64,000 nucleotides of DNA, taken from NCBI GenBank assembly GCA_032988165.1, contig JANTQF010000047.1, positions 108,156-172,155 on the forward strand. Direction: 5' to 3'. The notes beneath the pieces were generated by a model that saw only the letters and a list, made by a program, of their open reading frames with translations, searched no databases and was not told where the DNA came from. The translations under genes were made by a program, and so were the position numbers. Shown in pieces: positions 45,880-57,785 of this stretch. Each line of letters opens with the position of its first letter. Position 1 is the stretch's first letter. This DNA comes from Emmonsiellopsis sp. PD_33. Lineage: Eukaryota > Ascomycota > Eurotiomycetes > Onygenales > Ajellomycetaceae.

Positions 45880-47512
45880 ATGTCGAAACGCCGCTTTCAT
45901 GACATCAACTCCTTGAGAGCTAGTGTTTTGCGAGGTAACCTTTCAAATTTTAATCATGATGCTGCATTTACACTGCTGTGACTACATTCTGTCCTCCGTT
46001 AGCATCCCGCTGGAATTTATAGCTTCGCAATCTGTCCTTGTCTGGCTAGGGTTCGCATCTTGGATGGCACTTCAATTTGACCCACCCTCCCCAATACCCC
46101 ATACTGGCTAGCTTCCTTTCTCTTGCCCGTGCTGGCGTTCACTTATTCTCCGCGCCCCAGCGTTCTGCTATTTCCTAGAGGCCTCCGTTGCGGATTCTAA
46201 GATGTAACTAACTGAGTTTTCAACTACAGACACACTTGAATCCAAAAAGTCACCTGGCTGTGGCTACACCAGTAAAGTTCATATTCGGGAAAAATACCAT
46301 ATCGTTGGGTTTATCAGCAGTGGTACCTATGGTCGGGTTTACAAGGCCGTGGGCAAAAATGGCAAAAAGGGTGACTTCGCTATTAAAAAGTCTGTGGTTT
46401 TATTCTACCCCGAAAACTCCGTCCCATATGCTAATAGTTGTAGATTCAAACCGGATAAAGAAGGGGAAATTGTACAGTACACTGGCTTGTCTCAGTCCGC
46501 CATTCGAGAAATGGCATTATGTACTGAGTTGTCCCACGCCAACGTCGTCCAGTTAGAAGAAATCATTCTGGAGGACAAATGCATCTTTATGGTCTTTGAA
46601 TACACTGAACACGATTTGTTACAAATTATCCACCACCACACCCAACCGCAACGGCACGCGATACCCGCGCCGATGGTAAAGTCGATCTTATTCCAACTTC
46701 TTAACGGCCTGTTATATCTCCACAACAACTGGGTCCTTCATCGAGATCTCAAACCTGCAAATATTCTGGTCACCTCTAGTGGCGCAGTCCGAATCGGTGA
46801 TCTCGGTCTCGCTCGTCTATTTTACAAGCCTCTCAACTCCCTTTTCTCCGGGGACAAAGTGGTCGTAACAATCTGGTACCGTGCCCCAGAGTTACTGCTT
46901 GGTAGCCGCCATTACACACCCGCCATCGACCTGTGGGCCGTCGGCTGTATATTCGCTGAGCTCCTCTCCCTCCGTCCAATATTCAAGGGGGAAGAAGCCA
47001 AGATGGATAGCAAGAAGACTGTCCCGTTTCAACGCAACCAGATGCTCAAGATCATCGAGATCCTGGGTATGCCCAACAAGGATCGCTGGCCGGGCCTTGC
47101 TTCCATGCCTGAATACAATCAGCTCACGACAATGGCAATGGTCCGCGGCAGCCACCTACCCAAGACGTCGAATCTAGAGGCCTGGTATCATAACTGTCTG
47201 AAGTCCGGGGGATACGAGTCATCTCCATCTGGTTCTCCTGGAAAAGAGGGCTTCAAACTCCTCTCCCGGCTACTAGAATATGATCCATCAAAACGTATAA
47301 CGGCCGAGCAAGCACTGCAACACGAGTATTTCCACAGCGGAACGCCTGTAACGGCAAACTGCTTCCAAGGGTTCGAAGGGAAATATCCTAATCGAAGAGT
47401 CAGTCAGGATGACAATGATATCCGAACTAGCAGTTTACCGGGCACGAAGAAGAGCGGGTTACCCGATGATACTTTAACGGGCCGTGCTGCCAAACGACAT
47501 AAAGAAGGATGA
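45880..47512 (+). CDS. ssn3: Cyclin-dependent kinase of the Mediator kinase module (CDK8/Srb10 type)
   Basis: Nuclear Ser/Thr kinase that, with cyclin C, phosphorylates the RNA polymerase II CTD and transcription factors. Exons 45880-45934, 46230-46389 and 46444-47512, about 427 residues. The start MSKRRFHDINSL joins through G|AC to KSPGCGYTSKVHIREKYHIVG, matching the N-terminus of fungal orthologues. Intron 2 (54 bp) has no stop and keeps frame, but removing it restores FAIKKFKPDKEGE; it carries a CTAATA branch. Diagnostic features: SSGTYGRVYKA ATP loop, SQSAIREMALC cyclin helix, HRDLKPANI, DLGLAR in place of DFG, and SGDKVVVTIWYRAPE, where the activation-loop Thr is replaced by Asp, typical of CDK8. 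The tail ends in RAAKRHKEG. Confidence 0.93.
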
Positions 47513-48883
47513 TTTTGCTGGGTCTCTTTATTTCGAGCTTCGTTTGGTTTGTTTCCTCGGCTCGGACGTCGTCCTACCATCGATCAACAAGGGCGTTATT
47601 TCTTTTTCTTTTCTTTCTGGAAGATTGGCGGAGTTTGGCGATGATATCCTGGCTTAATATATTTCCTGGGATTATGGGACTTGGTTGCGTTTGGAGTTCG
47701 GCCTTCCCGTCCCTCTGTATGTGCTTTTTTGCTTTATATAGTACCTTCTTGTCGTTTTTGCTACGAGTTTTCATTTTTGTTAAGCATCATGGTCATGAAA
47801 TTTTGAATGTGGATAGAAAATAAGAAACCCTTGTGAAACCAACAAATCACGGCCCAAGAATGTCCTCTCATTCCATCTCAAATCAACCCCATGATCTAGG
47901 TTGCGGCTAAAACCCAAGCAAACCTAATTTTTCAGATTCCCGAGGCGCTAGCCAGTTGTCAGTTGATCCTCCAGGCTCTTGATATGGAATCTGCCCGGTT
48001 TGATTCCTCAGATGCATGGGCATGAACCGCCAGCCACCCAGGTGTATGTATGACGAATAATCAGTGGCTGAGGAAGATGGCGAATTTACTCTGGATGATT
48101 AACTAAAGGTGGGTATTCCCACAAATTTACAAATTTTAAATACATGTTGCGGGCGGGCGGGGGGGGGTTCAGTCAGGCCAACTAAAAAACTTGATTTTAA
48201 GATCATGCAGGAGATGGAAGTATCCGCTTTGCTTCCTATTTGTGGTTTGCTTGAGAAGGGAGTGATAATACCTTGTACCTTGATAGATGGGAATGAATGC
48301 CCTTCACAATGAAGAACATTCACTAAACTCTTTTTCCTTTTTTTGATATAAATATATACCAAGCACCCCCCTCCAATATCCCACTCCATATTCCAACAAC
48401 ACTAGAGAGATACAGCACGCCCGCCACCAACATTTTGAAACATCTCACAACCATCTCACAGCCAATAACAACAGCACAGTCTCTTTGTCCTGTGTGGTCC
48501 AGAAACTCCAAACATGTAAGAACAAACTCCCCGCTTTTTCTCGAAATCCGCGTATAAAGGATCGCCAGGAACCCGACTCGCGCCCCTCTGCTTCGCGGAT
48601 CTCATCGTTCAAAGAGCTATCTATCCCTATCTATCTATCTACCTATCAACCTACCCCTCACAAACAACACAACTCGCATTACTCAAACCTCCTCTTCCAA
48701 ACCTCTCAACCATACCTATCAAAAAAGCCACCATTAACGAGGTCCTGATACATCCAGCGACGCATCATTACCTACCTGCCTTATCCTTAGATACATCCAT
48801 AGCCCCGAGCTACCCCGAACCTCCCCAACCTCAACCAAGCCACCCACCCACCAACACAACCCCCAGAAATCCCACCCACAACA
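47513..48883 (+). other. Downstream of SSN3, and promoter/long leader of the small ORF
   Basis: No supportable gene. TATAAATATATA at about 48347 is a good TATA element; downstream of it the plus strand is C/A/T-rich and purine-poor over about 500 bp, including a CTAT tetranucleotide run (48617-48655), as in long fungal 5' leaders. The region ends at the small ORF at 48884. Confidence 0.45.
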
Positions 48884-49009
48884 ATGCCCTTCTTCTACCA
48901 CAAACGCATCGGCGGCAAAAACATCTCCACAGGCGTCACCGTCGACCGCCACGGCGTGCATAAGTCGCCTTGGACTTTCAGAATCGGACGGTGTATGTGT
49001 TTTAAATAA
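48884..49009 (+). CDS. 41-residue basic protein of unknown function
   Basis: Short ORF with A at -3 of its ATG (ACAATG), preceded by a long C/A-rich leader. It begins MPFFYHKRIGGKN and continues STGVTVDRHGVHKSPWTFRIGR; no signal peptide or membrane segment. The layout (MPF-aromatic, Arg/Lys, Gly pairs, a final FRIGR) looks like a compact folded peptide and remotely recalls DUF4236-type small proteins, but I do not recognise it. A GTGTATG just after FRIG could be a splice donor, so the protein may be longer. Confidence 0.4.
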   Translation: MPFFYHKRIGGKNISTGVTVDRHGVHKSPWTFRIGRCMCFK

Positions 49010-49202
49010 GGGACGTTGGTATATTTGGACCTGTCAGGGGGTTGGGGATTATGGTCATGCAAGCTGCGGAGGAGTTTACGGGTTAACTAGTGAAGGGGGA
49101 AAAGAGGATAGGTGGATAGGTGCTGGGGTTGTTGGGGGTTACAATTTGCGATAGTTAGCTAACTGGCTTGCTTTGGTCGAGAGTCGAGGGGCGTTCGTTC
49201 TA

Positions 49203-49232
49203 TGATTGATTGATTGATTGGTTGGTTGATTG
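49203..49232. repeat. GATT microsatellite
   Basis: Tandem TGAT/TGGT units downstream of the small ORF. Confidence 0.7.
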
Positions 49233-49640
49233 CTATGGTTCGGTTTTATCTTTTTTCTCTTTTCCATATAGTTATGGCCTTTTGATACCTTTTTTGCGTT
49301 GTGGTGTAGGAAACACACATGAGGGTTACTGCGATCTATTTAGCTTGTCACGGAGGGATGGTGTCTTCTGTTTCCAAGGTTGCGTATCATTTTCTCAAAT
49401 CTGATAATTCCGTTCCTATAGGAAATGATGTCTTGCAATGGAACGTAAATGATTCTCTGGCATAACCATATGTAATTAATAAACCCAATAAACCCATAAC
49501 ATAACGCCATGAACCAATCCATTTCCTCCTCCCTGGTATCGTCACCATAATATGTGTTTTTGTGCTGTTGATACATTCCTACCGCCGCAGAACTCCAGAA
49601 GCCCAGTGAATAGGAAATACTCGAAACGTATTATATCGTA

Positions 49641-51435
49641 TCAGTACCCTATCCCATCGATGTTAGAAGGAATCCATACCAAAACCACCAAGACCAAGAA
49701 AACTTACCACTTTGTTCTCTCCTATTATCACCCCCATCACCGCCATCATAACCATCCCCACGCGTCCCAGACGCAGAAGCGCGACCACTCGCCTCACTAA
49801 TCCCCTGATCATCACCTCTCAATTTCTCAAAATACGCCTTGATATCCTCAGCGCCAACAGGCTGTCCGCTTTCTGCGAACGGCTTCAGGAACTCCTTCAC
49901 CTTATCCTTCAAATGGTTGTATACCATCACTCCTTCAATCGCACGAACACGGTCCACGTTGCTTAATGCCGCCTCGCCACGATCAAGGAGGCTGCCTGTG
50001 CCATGACTGCCGCCGCCATTGGCGTTATCGTCTCCGGCTTCGGATAGGGGTGGCTCGTACGTCTCCTCTTCCTCGCGGAGTTGGGGGTGCGGGATTAAAT
50101 TGGGGAAGCATGACGAACAGTGGCAGAGATGGTCGCGGAAATCTTCTTTGAGGAATAGGGAAAAGGTGCCTGTGGGAGCTGTAGGGGGGAGGGAACCGTG
50201 TTTTGGTTTTGGTTTGGGGGCTTCGGTTGGTTGGCTTTCAGTCCCAGTAGTAGGGGTTGCTAAAGACTCCCCCTTTGGTCGCTTTGCATCGGGCTCCTCG
50301 TCTGAACTCTCTTCCGGTTTGCGCTTTTTGGAAGCGGTTTCCGGTGGTGCTGTTTTGGCTTCTTCAGTGGCTTCCACAGCCGATGTTCCATTAGCAGGAT
50401 CTGTTGCGTCCTTTTTGTAAAATGCTGGCAGGAACCCAGGAGTCCCAGCATACCGTTTCAGCCAGGGATTCGAGTCTAGGCATTTGTAGCAAATGAATGC
50501 CACAAAGTCATCCTCATGTGGGAAGCCTGGAGGAAGTGGCGGTTCTTCATCCGCTTCTTCGTTGTTTGCAGGGGCATCTGTGCCTGCGTTCTGTTCACTC
50601 TTCTCTTTGTTCTCCATTGTAGACTCCTCCTTCTTTACATTATCTGCCCAATCGCGTGGAATGCCCGCCAGACACTCGGGATGGTACCAGTCCTCACCAC
50701 AACCTCCAGTTTCGACTGTTCCCAAGCCAAGACATTGATACATTGTCCCTTTTTCATTGTGCGGATCATATACCCCTCCACATCCACAGAATGTATTGCG
50801 GAAATTATGGCTGTACTTGTTATTGGGGGCGGGGTTTTCAGAATGGACCCCCTTGGTTCCGGTGTTCGATGTTCGAAGGGTGCAGGGGGAGGTGGGGGGG
50901 AGACGCGTTGTTCCGCAATCGCACACAAAATTGCGCTTGGTAAAAAGTTCGACAAGCGTGTGTTCACCATGACAGGAAATGGAGCACGAATAGCAGACAC
51001 CTGCGGCGTTGTAGGGTTCATTTGGGTCGTCCGGGGGAGGGTTGCATGTGAGGCAGGAGAAAAGGCTCTGGCGGAGAGCGCCTAGAGGTTGGGTGCAAGT
51101 ATCAAAGGCCTGAATGATGTGGTGAGCCAAATTGCATACGCGCACATCGGATATGATTCGCTTACATATGGCAAAGCCTCGCGCGCATCGGCTTCCAGTT
51201 GCAGCTGGGTGTTGATAAAACTACAAGAACACGGTGATGATTAGACACAGGTAATTGTTACAATGATTGCAAGACATTGCGCAGCTGTAGACAGAAGGAT
51301 AAAGGCAATATTCACTTACTCTGATGCCGTTTGCGAGTCTGTGGAGAGGAGGCTGTCCCTGCGCTGCCGCTTGTTCTCGCCTGGCTCTGAGGTCGCCCCG
51401 TTTGCGAGGGTCTGGGAACTTGGCGCATCCATCAT
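49641..51435 (-). CDS. UBR-box/PHD protein, Mlo2/UBR7-like
   Basis: Putative E3-type chromatin or N-degron reader, about 526 residues. Exons 51435-51320, 51220-51166, 51109-49708 and 49648-49641. After a polar N-terminus (ENKRQRRDSLLSTDSQ) comes a UBR-type zinc region: FSCLTC, GVCYSCSISCHGEHTLVELF and RNFVCDCGT. A PHD-like finger follows (FCGCGGVYDPHNEKGTMYQC, then CGEDWYHPECL). A Glu/Pro/Lys-rich linker leads to a C-terminal block with FLKEDFRDHLCHCSSCFPNL. The final intron is inferred: without it the protein would end in an odd Trp-rich tail, with it in QSGY. The gene is divergent from MCM2, with 399 bp between start codons. In other fungi Mlo2 affects chromosome segregation and stress responses; the role here is inferred. 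Confidence 0.85.
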
Positions 51436-51629
51436 AGACGAGTTCAGGAGGCAAGCAGTGTGACCACACGCAAGTTGTTCGATATCAACAACCCGCTTTA
51501 GCTGTCTAGAATAAGGCACAGGAAGAAGCAGAGTCGCGTGTTTGCGACGAGATGAAGTCCGCGTTCCCATTACGGGCTGTTTGTCTTGTTTGCATCCGCG
51601 CCGCCTTTCCCAATCGGGGTTTAATTGGG

Positions 51630-51646
51630 ACGCGTCTTCCACGCGT
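51630..51646. promoter_or_regulatory. Two MCB (ACGCGT) cell-cycle boxes upstream of MCM2
   Basis: ACGCGT at 51630-51635 and again at 51641-51646, about 190-205 bp before the MCM2 start. This is the known MBF target element of G1/S genes, and MCM genes are classical targets. The boxes lie in the promoter shared with the Mlo2/UBR7-like gene. Confidence 0.65.
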
Positions 51647-51834
51647 TTTGGTCGCGTCGATTTCAGGTCTTTCCACGCCCGAAGATTTCGTCCACCTTTC
51701 ACCTCTCGCAACAACATCTCTCCTCCACGCCATCCATTCCGCACGTCTGCCGTTCTCGAGTTGCATTACATCTCGTAGTTGCTCACGGATTTACGGCATT
51801 GCAGGCCACATAACACCATTTACTGCTTCCCAAT

Positions 51835-54742
51835 ATGAGGTATGGAGGGAGCCTTGTTTGAGGGCCGAATTCCACACAACGACCATTGCTAACGATATAT
51901 GCAGTTCGCCTCTACACCCGAGCGCTTCGGCCGCAAACCGTGGCCTAGGAAACCTCACCAGACGAAAGCGATCGCGTGAACCTGATGATGATAATTCTTC
52001 CGCTCCTCCACCCTCCAGCCGTGAGTAAACTGAGCGTCGGATTGTGAATCAGCCATTGCTAACAAAGGAAAAGCACCGCCTTCATCTCCCCCAATGTTGC
52101 CTCTTGACGACGATGCAGCCAACGACCTCGACGAAGAGGCAGATTTCATTGGGGATATTGACGACATTGATGAGATGGCCGAAGACGAGGACGGAATCGA
52201 CCTTTTCGCGGATACGTTCGAGCGTGACTACAGAGAACGTGACCCGGAGACATACGAGGGCGTTGACATCGATGACACCGGGGACCATGAAGAACTGGAT
52301 ATGGCCACCAGAAGACAACTAGAAGCTAGACTAAACAAACGTGACCGAGAACTCGCCCGCAGACGGCGCATGCCTGCAGCATTCTTGCAGGATGATGACG
52401 ATGACGGGAATGTCGACTTGACCAGACAACCTCGCAGACGACGACACCACTATGATGAGGATGCTGACGAGATGGATATGGATATTATGGACGAAGAAAT
52501 GACTCTGGAAGCCCTGGCTGAAATCAAAGCTGCCAACGTAACGGAATGGGTTGCTCAACCCTCCGTCCACCGATCTATCTATCGCGAATTCAAGTCCTTC
52601 TTGACCGAATTCACGGACAAGGATGGTACCTCGGTCTACGGAACTCTCATTCGAAATTTGGGTGAAGTCAACGCGGAGTCCCTCGAAGTTTCATACGCAC
52701 ATTTGAGTGATACTAAGGCTATTGTGGCTTATTTCTTGGCCAATGCTCCCGCTGAGGTCCTCAAAATTTTCGACCAGGCGGCAATGGAGGTGACTCTTCT
52801 GCATTACCCAGACTACCATCGCATCCACAACGACATCCACGTCCGCATTACCAACCTCCCTGTCATGTACACCCTCAGACAACTGCGCCAAAGCCACCTT
52901 AACTGCCTAGTTCGTGTTAGTGGAGTTGTGACGAGAAGAACCGGTGTCTTCCCGCAGCTGAAATATGTCATGTTCAACTGTACCAAGTGTGGTATTACCC
53001 TTGGGCCTTTCCAGCAGGAGGCAAATGCTGAGGTCAAAATCTCTTTCTGCCAAAACTGCCAGAGCCGTGGCCCCTTTACGTTGAACTCTGAACGGACGGA
53101 GTACCGCAACTACCAGAAATTGACGCTGCAAGAGTCTCCCGGAACTGTCCCCGCTGGTCGACTTCCGCGACACAGAGAAGTCATTCTTCTTGCGGATCTC
53201 ATCGACTCTGCCAAACCAGGAGACGAAGTCGAGATTACCGGCATTTATCGCAACCATTACGATGGCCAGCTGAACAACAAGAACGGCTTCCCAGTGTTTG
53301 CAACCATCTTGGAAGCCAACCATATTGTAAAGTCCCATGATCAGCTTGCTGGATTCCACCTGACAGAAGATGATGAACGACAAATTCGAGCTTTGTCCAG
53401 AGATCCGCAAATCGTCGACAAAATCGTCCGCTCCATTGCACCCAGCATTTATGGCCATGAAGACATCAAAACTGCCATCGCCCTTTCCCTCTTTGGCGGT
53501 GTCAGCAAGGAGGCACAGGGTAAAATGTCTATCCGTGGTGATATCAATGTCCTCCTTCTTGGTGACCCCGGAACTGCCAAATCCCAGGTTTTGAAATATG
53601 TTGAAAAGACTGCCCATAGAGCTGTATTTGCCACAGGACAAGGTGCCAGTGCTGTTGGTCTTACAGCTTCTGTGCGTCGTGACCCGTTGACTAGCGAGTG
53701 GACACTCGAAGGCGGAGCGCTGGTGCTTGCTGATAGAGGCACATGTCTTATCGACGAGTTTGACAAGATGAATGACCAGGATCGTACGTCTATCCACGAA
53801 GCTATGGAACAACAGACCATTTCCATTTCCAAGGCCGGTATCGTCACCACACTTCAAGCACGCTGTGCAATCGTCGCAGCAGCCAATCCTATTGGTGGCA
53901 GGTATAACGGCACCATCCCATTCTCCCACAATGTTCAATTGACGGAGCCCATTCTCTCACGTTTCGATATCCTTTGCGTTGTTCGGGACACTGTAAACCC
54001 AGACGAAGATGAACTCCTGGCAAAATTCGTTGTTAATTCACATTCTCGCGCCAACCCTCCCCGACCACAGACCGATGAATACGGTAACCCTGTTCCCCGA
54101 GAAACATCCGGCGAAGATGAGGATGAAGAAATGGCCGATTCGCATCCAGGCAGTGGCGATTCTGGAGATGCCATTCCCCAAGAACTTCTCCGGAAATATA
54201 TTCTGTACGCCCGCGAGAGATGCCGACCTAAACTATACCAGATCGACCAAGACAAGGTTGCTCGCCTCTTTGCGGACATGAGAAGAGAGAGCTTGGCAAC
54301 CGGAGCATATCCCATCACAGTAAGCCCTTAGATTCCCCAGTCAACCGTCGTTTGCCCTCTTAGCAAAACTGTATGCTAACATTTCTCCCCTTAGGTTCGT
54401 CATCTTGAAGCCATAATGCGTATTGCTGAAGCCTTCTGCAAAATGCGTCTGTCAGAGTACTGTTCATCACAAGATATCGACCGGGCCATTGCCGTGACGG
54501 TCGACTCGTTCATCAGCAGTCAGAAAGTCAGCTGTAAAAAGGCGCTTGCCAGAGCATTTGCTAAGTATGTCATCCCAGCCCTAGAACGTTTATCCCCACG
54601 CCATACTAACGCCTTACTCTACAGATATACTCTGGCTAGACCCAACACTCAGAGACGCAGGGGAGCCGCTGGTGGTGCTAATTCCGGCCCGTCAACCAGC
54701 TCCGGTTCACGGAGAGGCCGAGCGGGAGCTGTTGGAGCATGA
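51835..54742 (+). CDS. mcm2: DNA replication licensing factor MCM2
   Basis: Subunit of the MCM2-7 replicative helicase, about 884 residues. Inferred exons: 51835-51839, 51905-52020, 52074-54319, 54395-54564 and 54625-54742; the first coding exon is only five bases (ATGAG). The acidic N-terminus and the DMATRRQLEARLNKRDRELA block with RRRRMPAAF are diagnostic of MCM2. A C4 zinc finger (FNCTKCG, FCQNCQS) precedes the AAA+ core: Walker A GDPGTAKSQ, Walker B CLIDEFDKMN and arginine finger ILSRFD. A winged-helix C-terminus follows after intron 4 (VRHLEAIMRIAEAF). The intron 2 acceptor is uncertain between 52067 and 52073; both keep frame and differ by two residues. The tail is Arg/Gly/Ser-rich. 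Confidence 0.93.
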
Positions 54743-55911
54743 GTTGAATATGACGTTTCAAGTGTTTCGCAATGTCTTGTCTGGAAATCTGGATTTCCTT
54801 TTCCTTTCCATGCGTTCTTGCTGTACGGGCTGTACATGATTTTATTTCTTGGGATTCCCCTCCGACGGAGTTAATGGCTGCAGATAGATGCATAGGCAGG
54901 TTCGAGTTTTGTTTGCCAGTTGATAATGTAATTGACGTATTTATGTTATGTTCCTCACCTTTAAAAGGATCGATTTTGCTTTACTCCGTACAGAATGCGG
55001 GATGGTTCCTGGATTATTGGCTTCCTTGTCCCGTTCTAAAGTATCCAGGGGCGTTCGATTGAACCATGGATCGCAGCCAGGAAAGGTAAAGTTCATGTAA
55101 CTATGCAGCCAGCTGGCTGTGGTCTGTTTGAAATCTGGAGAATCGGCAGGCACTGCTCTATCAAAACTCGAACCAAATCATTTCTTCCGTTGAAGCTATA
55201 ACCTTCCTTAGGCGCCTCTATTGCCCCGTTTGCCGCGTGTTGGGGCCAAACCTTGGAAGCCGCGCGGGTAACTAATCCGTGTCACGTGATTTTGTTCCTC
55301 GGCCCAAAAAATTTTCCCTGGAAGGCGGATGTTCCTTCCCTTTTGGGAATTCCAATGACTAAAAGGAACCTGACCCAACTTTAAACGGCGGCAAATTTCT
55401 GCTTCAACCCCATCAAATACTTTGCCGTTCTAGTTAAAAGTACCAACCCCAGAGCAAGCAACATGACGACCTCCAAGACCTTTATGTGGGCTTGCTTTGA
55501 AATCAGGTCTAGCACTGGAGCCCATCTGCTCATGGTTAAAAGGCTGCCGTGACCTGGAAAATGGCCGCCCATCTACATAGAGGAGACCCCCCCCCTTTGG
55601 AATGCACAGGAATTTCTATACTGTTACTTCTTTTGATCCTCTTTATGGATTTTCCGGTCCTCAAGTACCCCACTAGAAGGGAGTCTTTGACCGTTTCAAA
55701 CATTTGACAGGACCTTTCACTTTCTTGCTTCAGTCCCTTTTTCCCGAGAAGTTTCCAACGGCGTATAATATATACGGAATCGTATGAAGGAGTGGCTTTC
55801 GGGGATAGTCTCTCGGCACGGAATTCTAATCCCATTTCTCTCTATTCTTTACCCCTATAGAAACTATCCCTCTCCTTGGTTACTATTTCATATCCCTATT
55901 TTATTTTTATC
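54743..55911. other. Intergenic stretch between MCM2 and the MFS exporter gene
   Basis: No supportable gene on either strand. A TATA-like run (AATATATAC) near 55767 and a pyrimidine-rich tract before 55912 fit the MFS promoter. Confidence 0.5.
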
Positions 55912-57785
55912 ATGAGCGGGCAACCCCCTGAGTCCGACCATTCCAGTGGCAAGCCCACCGCTGAGCCTGCTGTGCTAGGAGCGAAGAAACTACGATGGGG
56001 ATTCGAGAGAAAAGAGGCTGCTGCGCAAGGTGGTGGCGGCAGTTTGGACCTTGAGACGGCCGCCGGTGTTGCATCTAGTCGAACGTCTATTTGCGACGGA
56101 CAATCGTCTCGCGCTTGTCCAGAAACATTATCACCTAGAGATATCGAGCGGTTGGGAAGGGAACGTCCGCCCGTGTTTCATAATGCATGGACGGAGATTG
56201 CGTTCGTTTTTTCGATTGTTATGTCACAGGTGCTCGCGGTGAGATATATCCCTTTAAAACTCCTCCTTGGGTTGTTGCCTGTTCTAGGATTCATTTACTG
56301 ATACATTTTGTAGGAGTACTTTATATCGGGTTTCAATGTCGTGCTACCAACCCTGCTTAAGGAGCTGTCTATACCTGAGGCTTCATCTGTCTGGCCCGCG
56401 AGTGCCTTTTCACTCGTGATAGCTGCGACATTGTTGATATTTGGCCGTCTTGCTGATATGATTGGCGGATTTCCCATCTATGTCTTCGGTATGGGGTGGC
56501 TATTCGTCTGGTCTGTGATTGCCGGGTTCTCCATAAACCGCTACATGTTGATATTTTGCCGGGCACTTCAAGGCATCGGCCCTGCAGCCTACCTTCCCTC
56601 AAGTATGATGCTTCTAGCGAAGGTTTACCGGCCCGGACCAAGGAAGAATATGGTATTCAGCATTTACGGCACCTGTGCGGTGATTGGTTTTTTCTTCGGG
56701 ATATTTTTTTCCGGGGTGTCAGCCCAGTTTCTCACATGGGGATGGTACTTTTGGATTGGAGCTATTCTAGCGGCCGTTACTACTATTTCGTCCTACGTGG
56801 CTATTCCTTCTGATGTGGCGGAGACTCGAAAACATGGTGTCAAAATGGATTATCTAGGTGGATCTCTTATTGTGCCCGGCTTAACACTAGTCGTTTTCGC
56901 AATCACGGATAGTGCGCACGCCCCTGACGGCTGGAGGACGCCATACGTGTATGTTTGCTTCATCATTGGTTCCATTCTGCTTGGAATATCTGTATACGTT
57001 GAGGGATGGGTGGCCGAGTCGCCCCTGTTACCGTTCGAACTTTTTGATGTCCCTTATATGACAGCAATGGTCATTGCGCTTCTATTCTTCTACGGGTGCC
57101 TAGGCGTCTTCTTGCTTTACGGAACTTTATAGTATGTTACCTCGCCCCTTCTAAATGCGCATATATCCCTTCAGAAGCTAAATACCTCTCTCTTCTTAGC
57201 ATGGTCCATATCATGGGCGGTACCCCCATGCAGATAGTCGTCTGGTGTGTGCCCATGGTGGTCGGTGGCTTCGTCTTCCCAATAGCAAGCGCTTTATTCC
57301 TTCACATCGTTTCAGGGACCGTCCTGCTTATAATTTCCGGCACTGGCTGGGTTGCCACCGGCATCTTATTCGCGCTCATGCCCGAGGGAGCCTCATACTG
57401 GGCCTTCGCCTTCCCCGCCATGATAGGCGCCACGCTCGGCATCGACATCACCTTCAACATCACAAACATCTTCATCACAACCAGCCAACCCGCCAGACGC
57501 CAAGGACTAGCTGGCGCGGTGATTAATTCCGTCTTGCACCTCAGCATCGCGTTCCTCCTCGGATTTGCGGATATAGCCCAAATACACACGGCGTATCTGG
57601 GCCGGCTAGGGAGTTATAGAGTTGTCTTTTGGTTTCAGGTTGGATGCGCTGCTCTCTCGTTGCTCGTTATTGTTTTCTTTGTTAGGGTTGATGCGGCGAA
57701 GAGTGAGATGACGGCGGATGAGAGGCAGCAGTTGATGGAGATGGAGCAGGTACAGGGGGATGCGATGGGAGATGAGCAGAAGTGA
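55912..57785 (+). CDS. MFS exporter, DHA14-like (ATR1-type) drug/H+ antiporter
   Basis: Plasma-membrane efflux pump of about 576 residues; exons 55912-56238, 56314-57131 and 57200-57785. The start MSGQPPESD was chosen over the upstream non-ATG frame. After a long polar N-terminus (about 95 residues) about fourteen helices follow. Signature parts are GRLADMIGGFPIYVFGMGWL (motif A region), FCRALQGIGPAAYLPSSM (motif B), GTCAVIGFFFGIFFSG (motif C) and MDYLGGSLIVPGLTLVVFAI. The intron 2 join gives LLYGTLYMVHIMGGTPMQ, as in ATR1-like proteins. No biosynthetic genes are adjacent, so the exported compound is unknown; aminotriazole or boron-type resistance is the best-known function of this subgroup. 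Confidence 0.87.

Noticed and set aside
52907..53938. 343-codon minus-strand ORF inside MCM2
   Set aside because: Antisense shadow of a conserved coding exon.
55912..57785. MFS exporter as part of a secondary-metabolite cluster
   Set aside because: Neighbours are MCM2, F-box and MetE-like genes; no PKS, NRPS or terpene synthase within the window.
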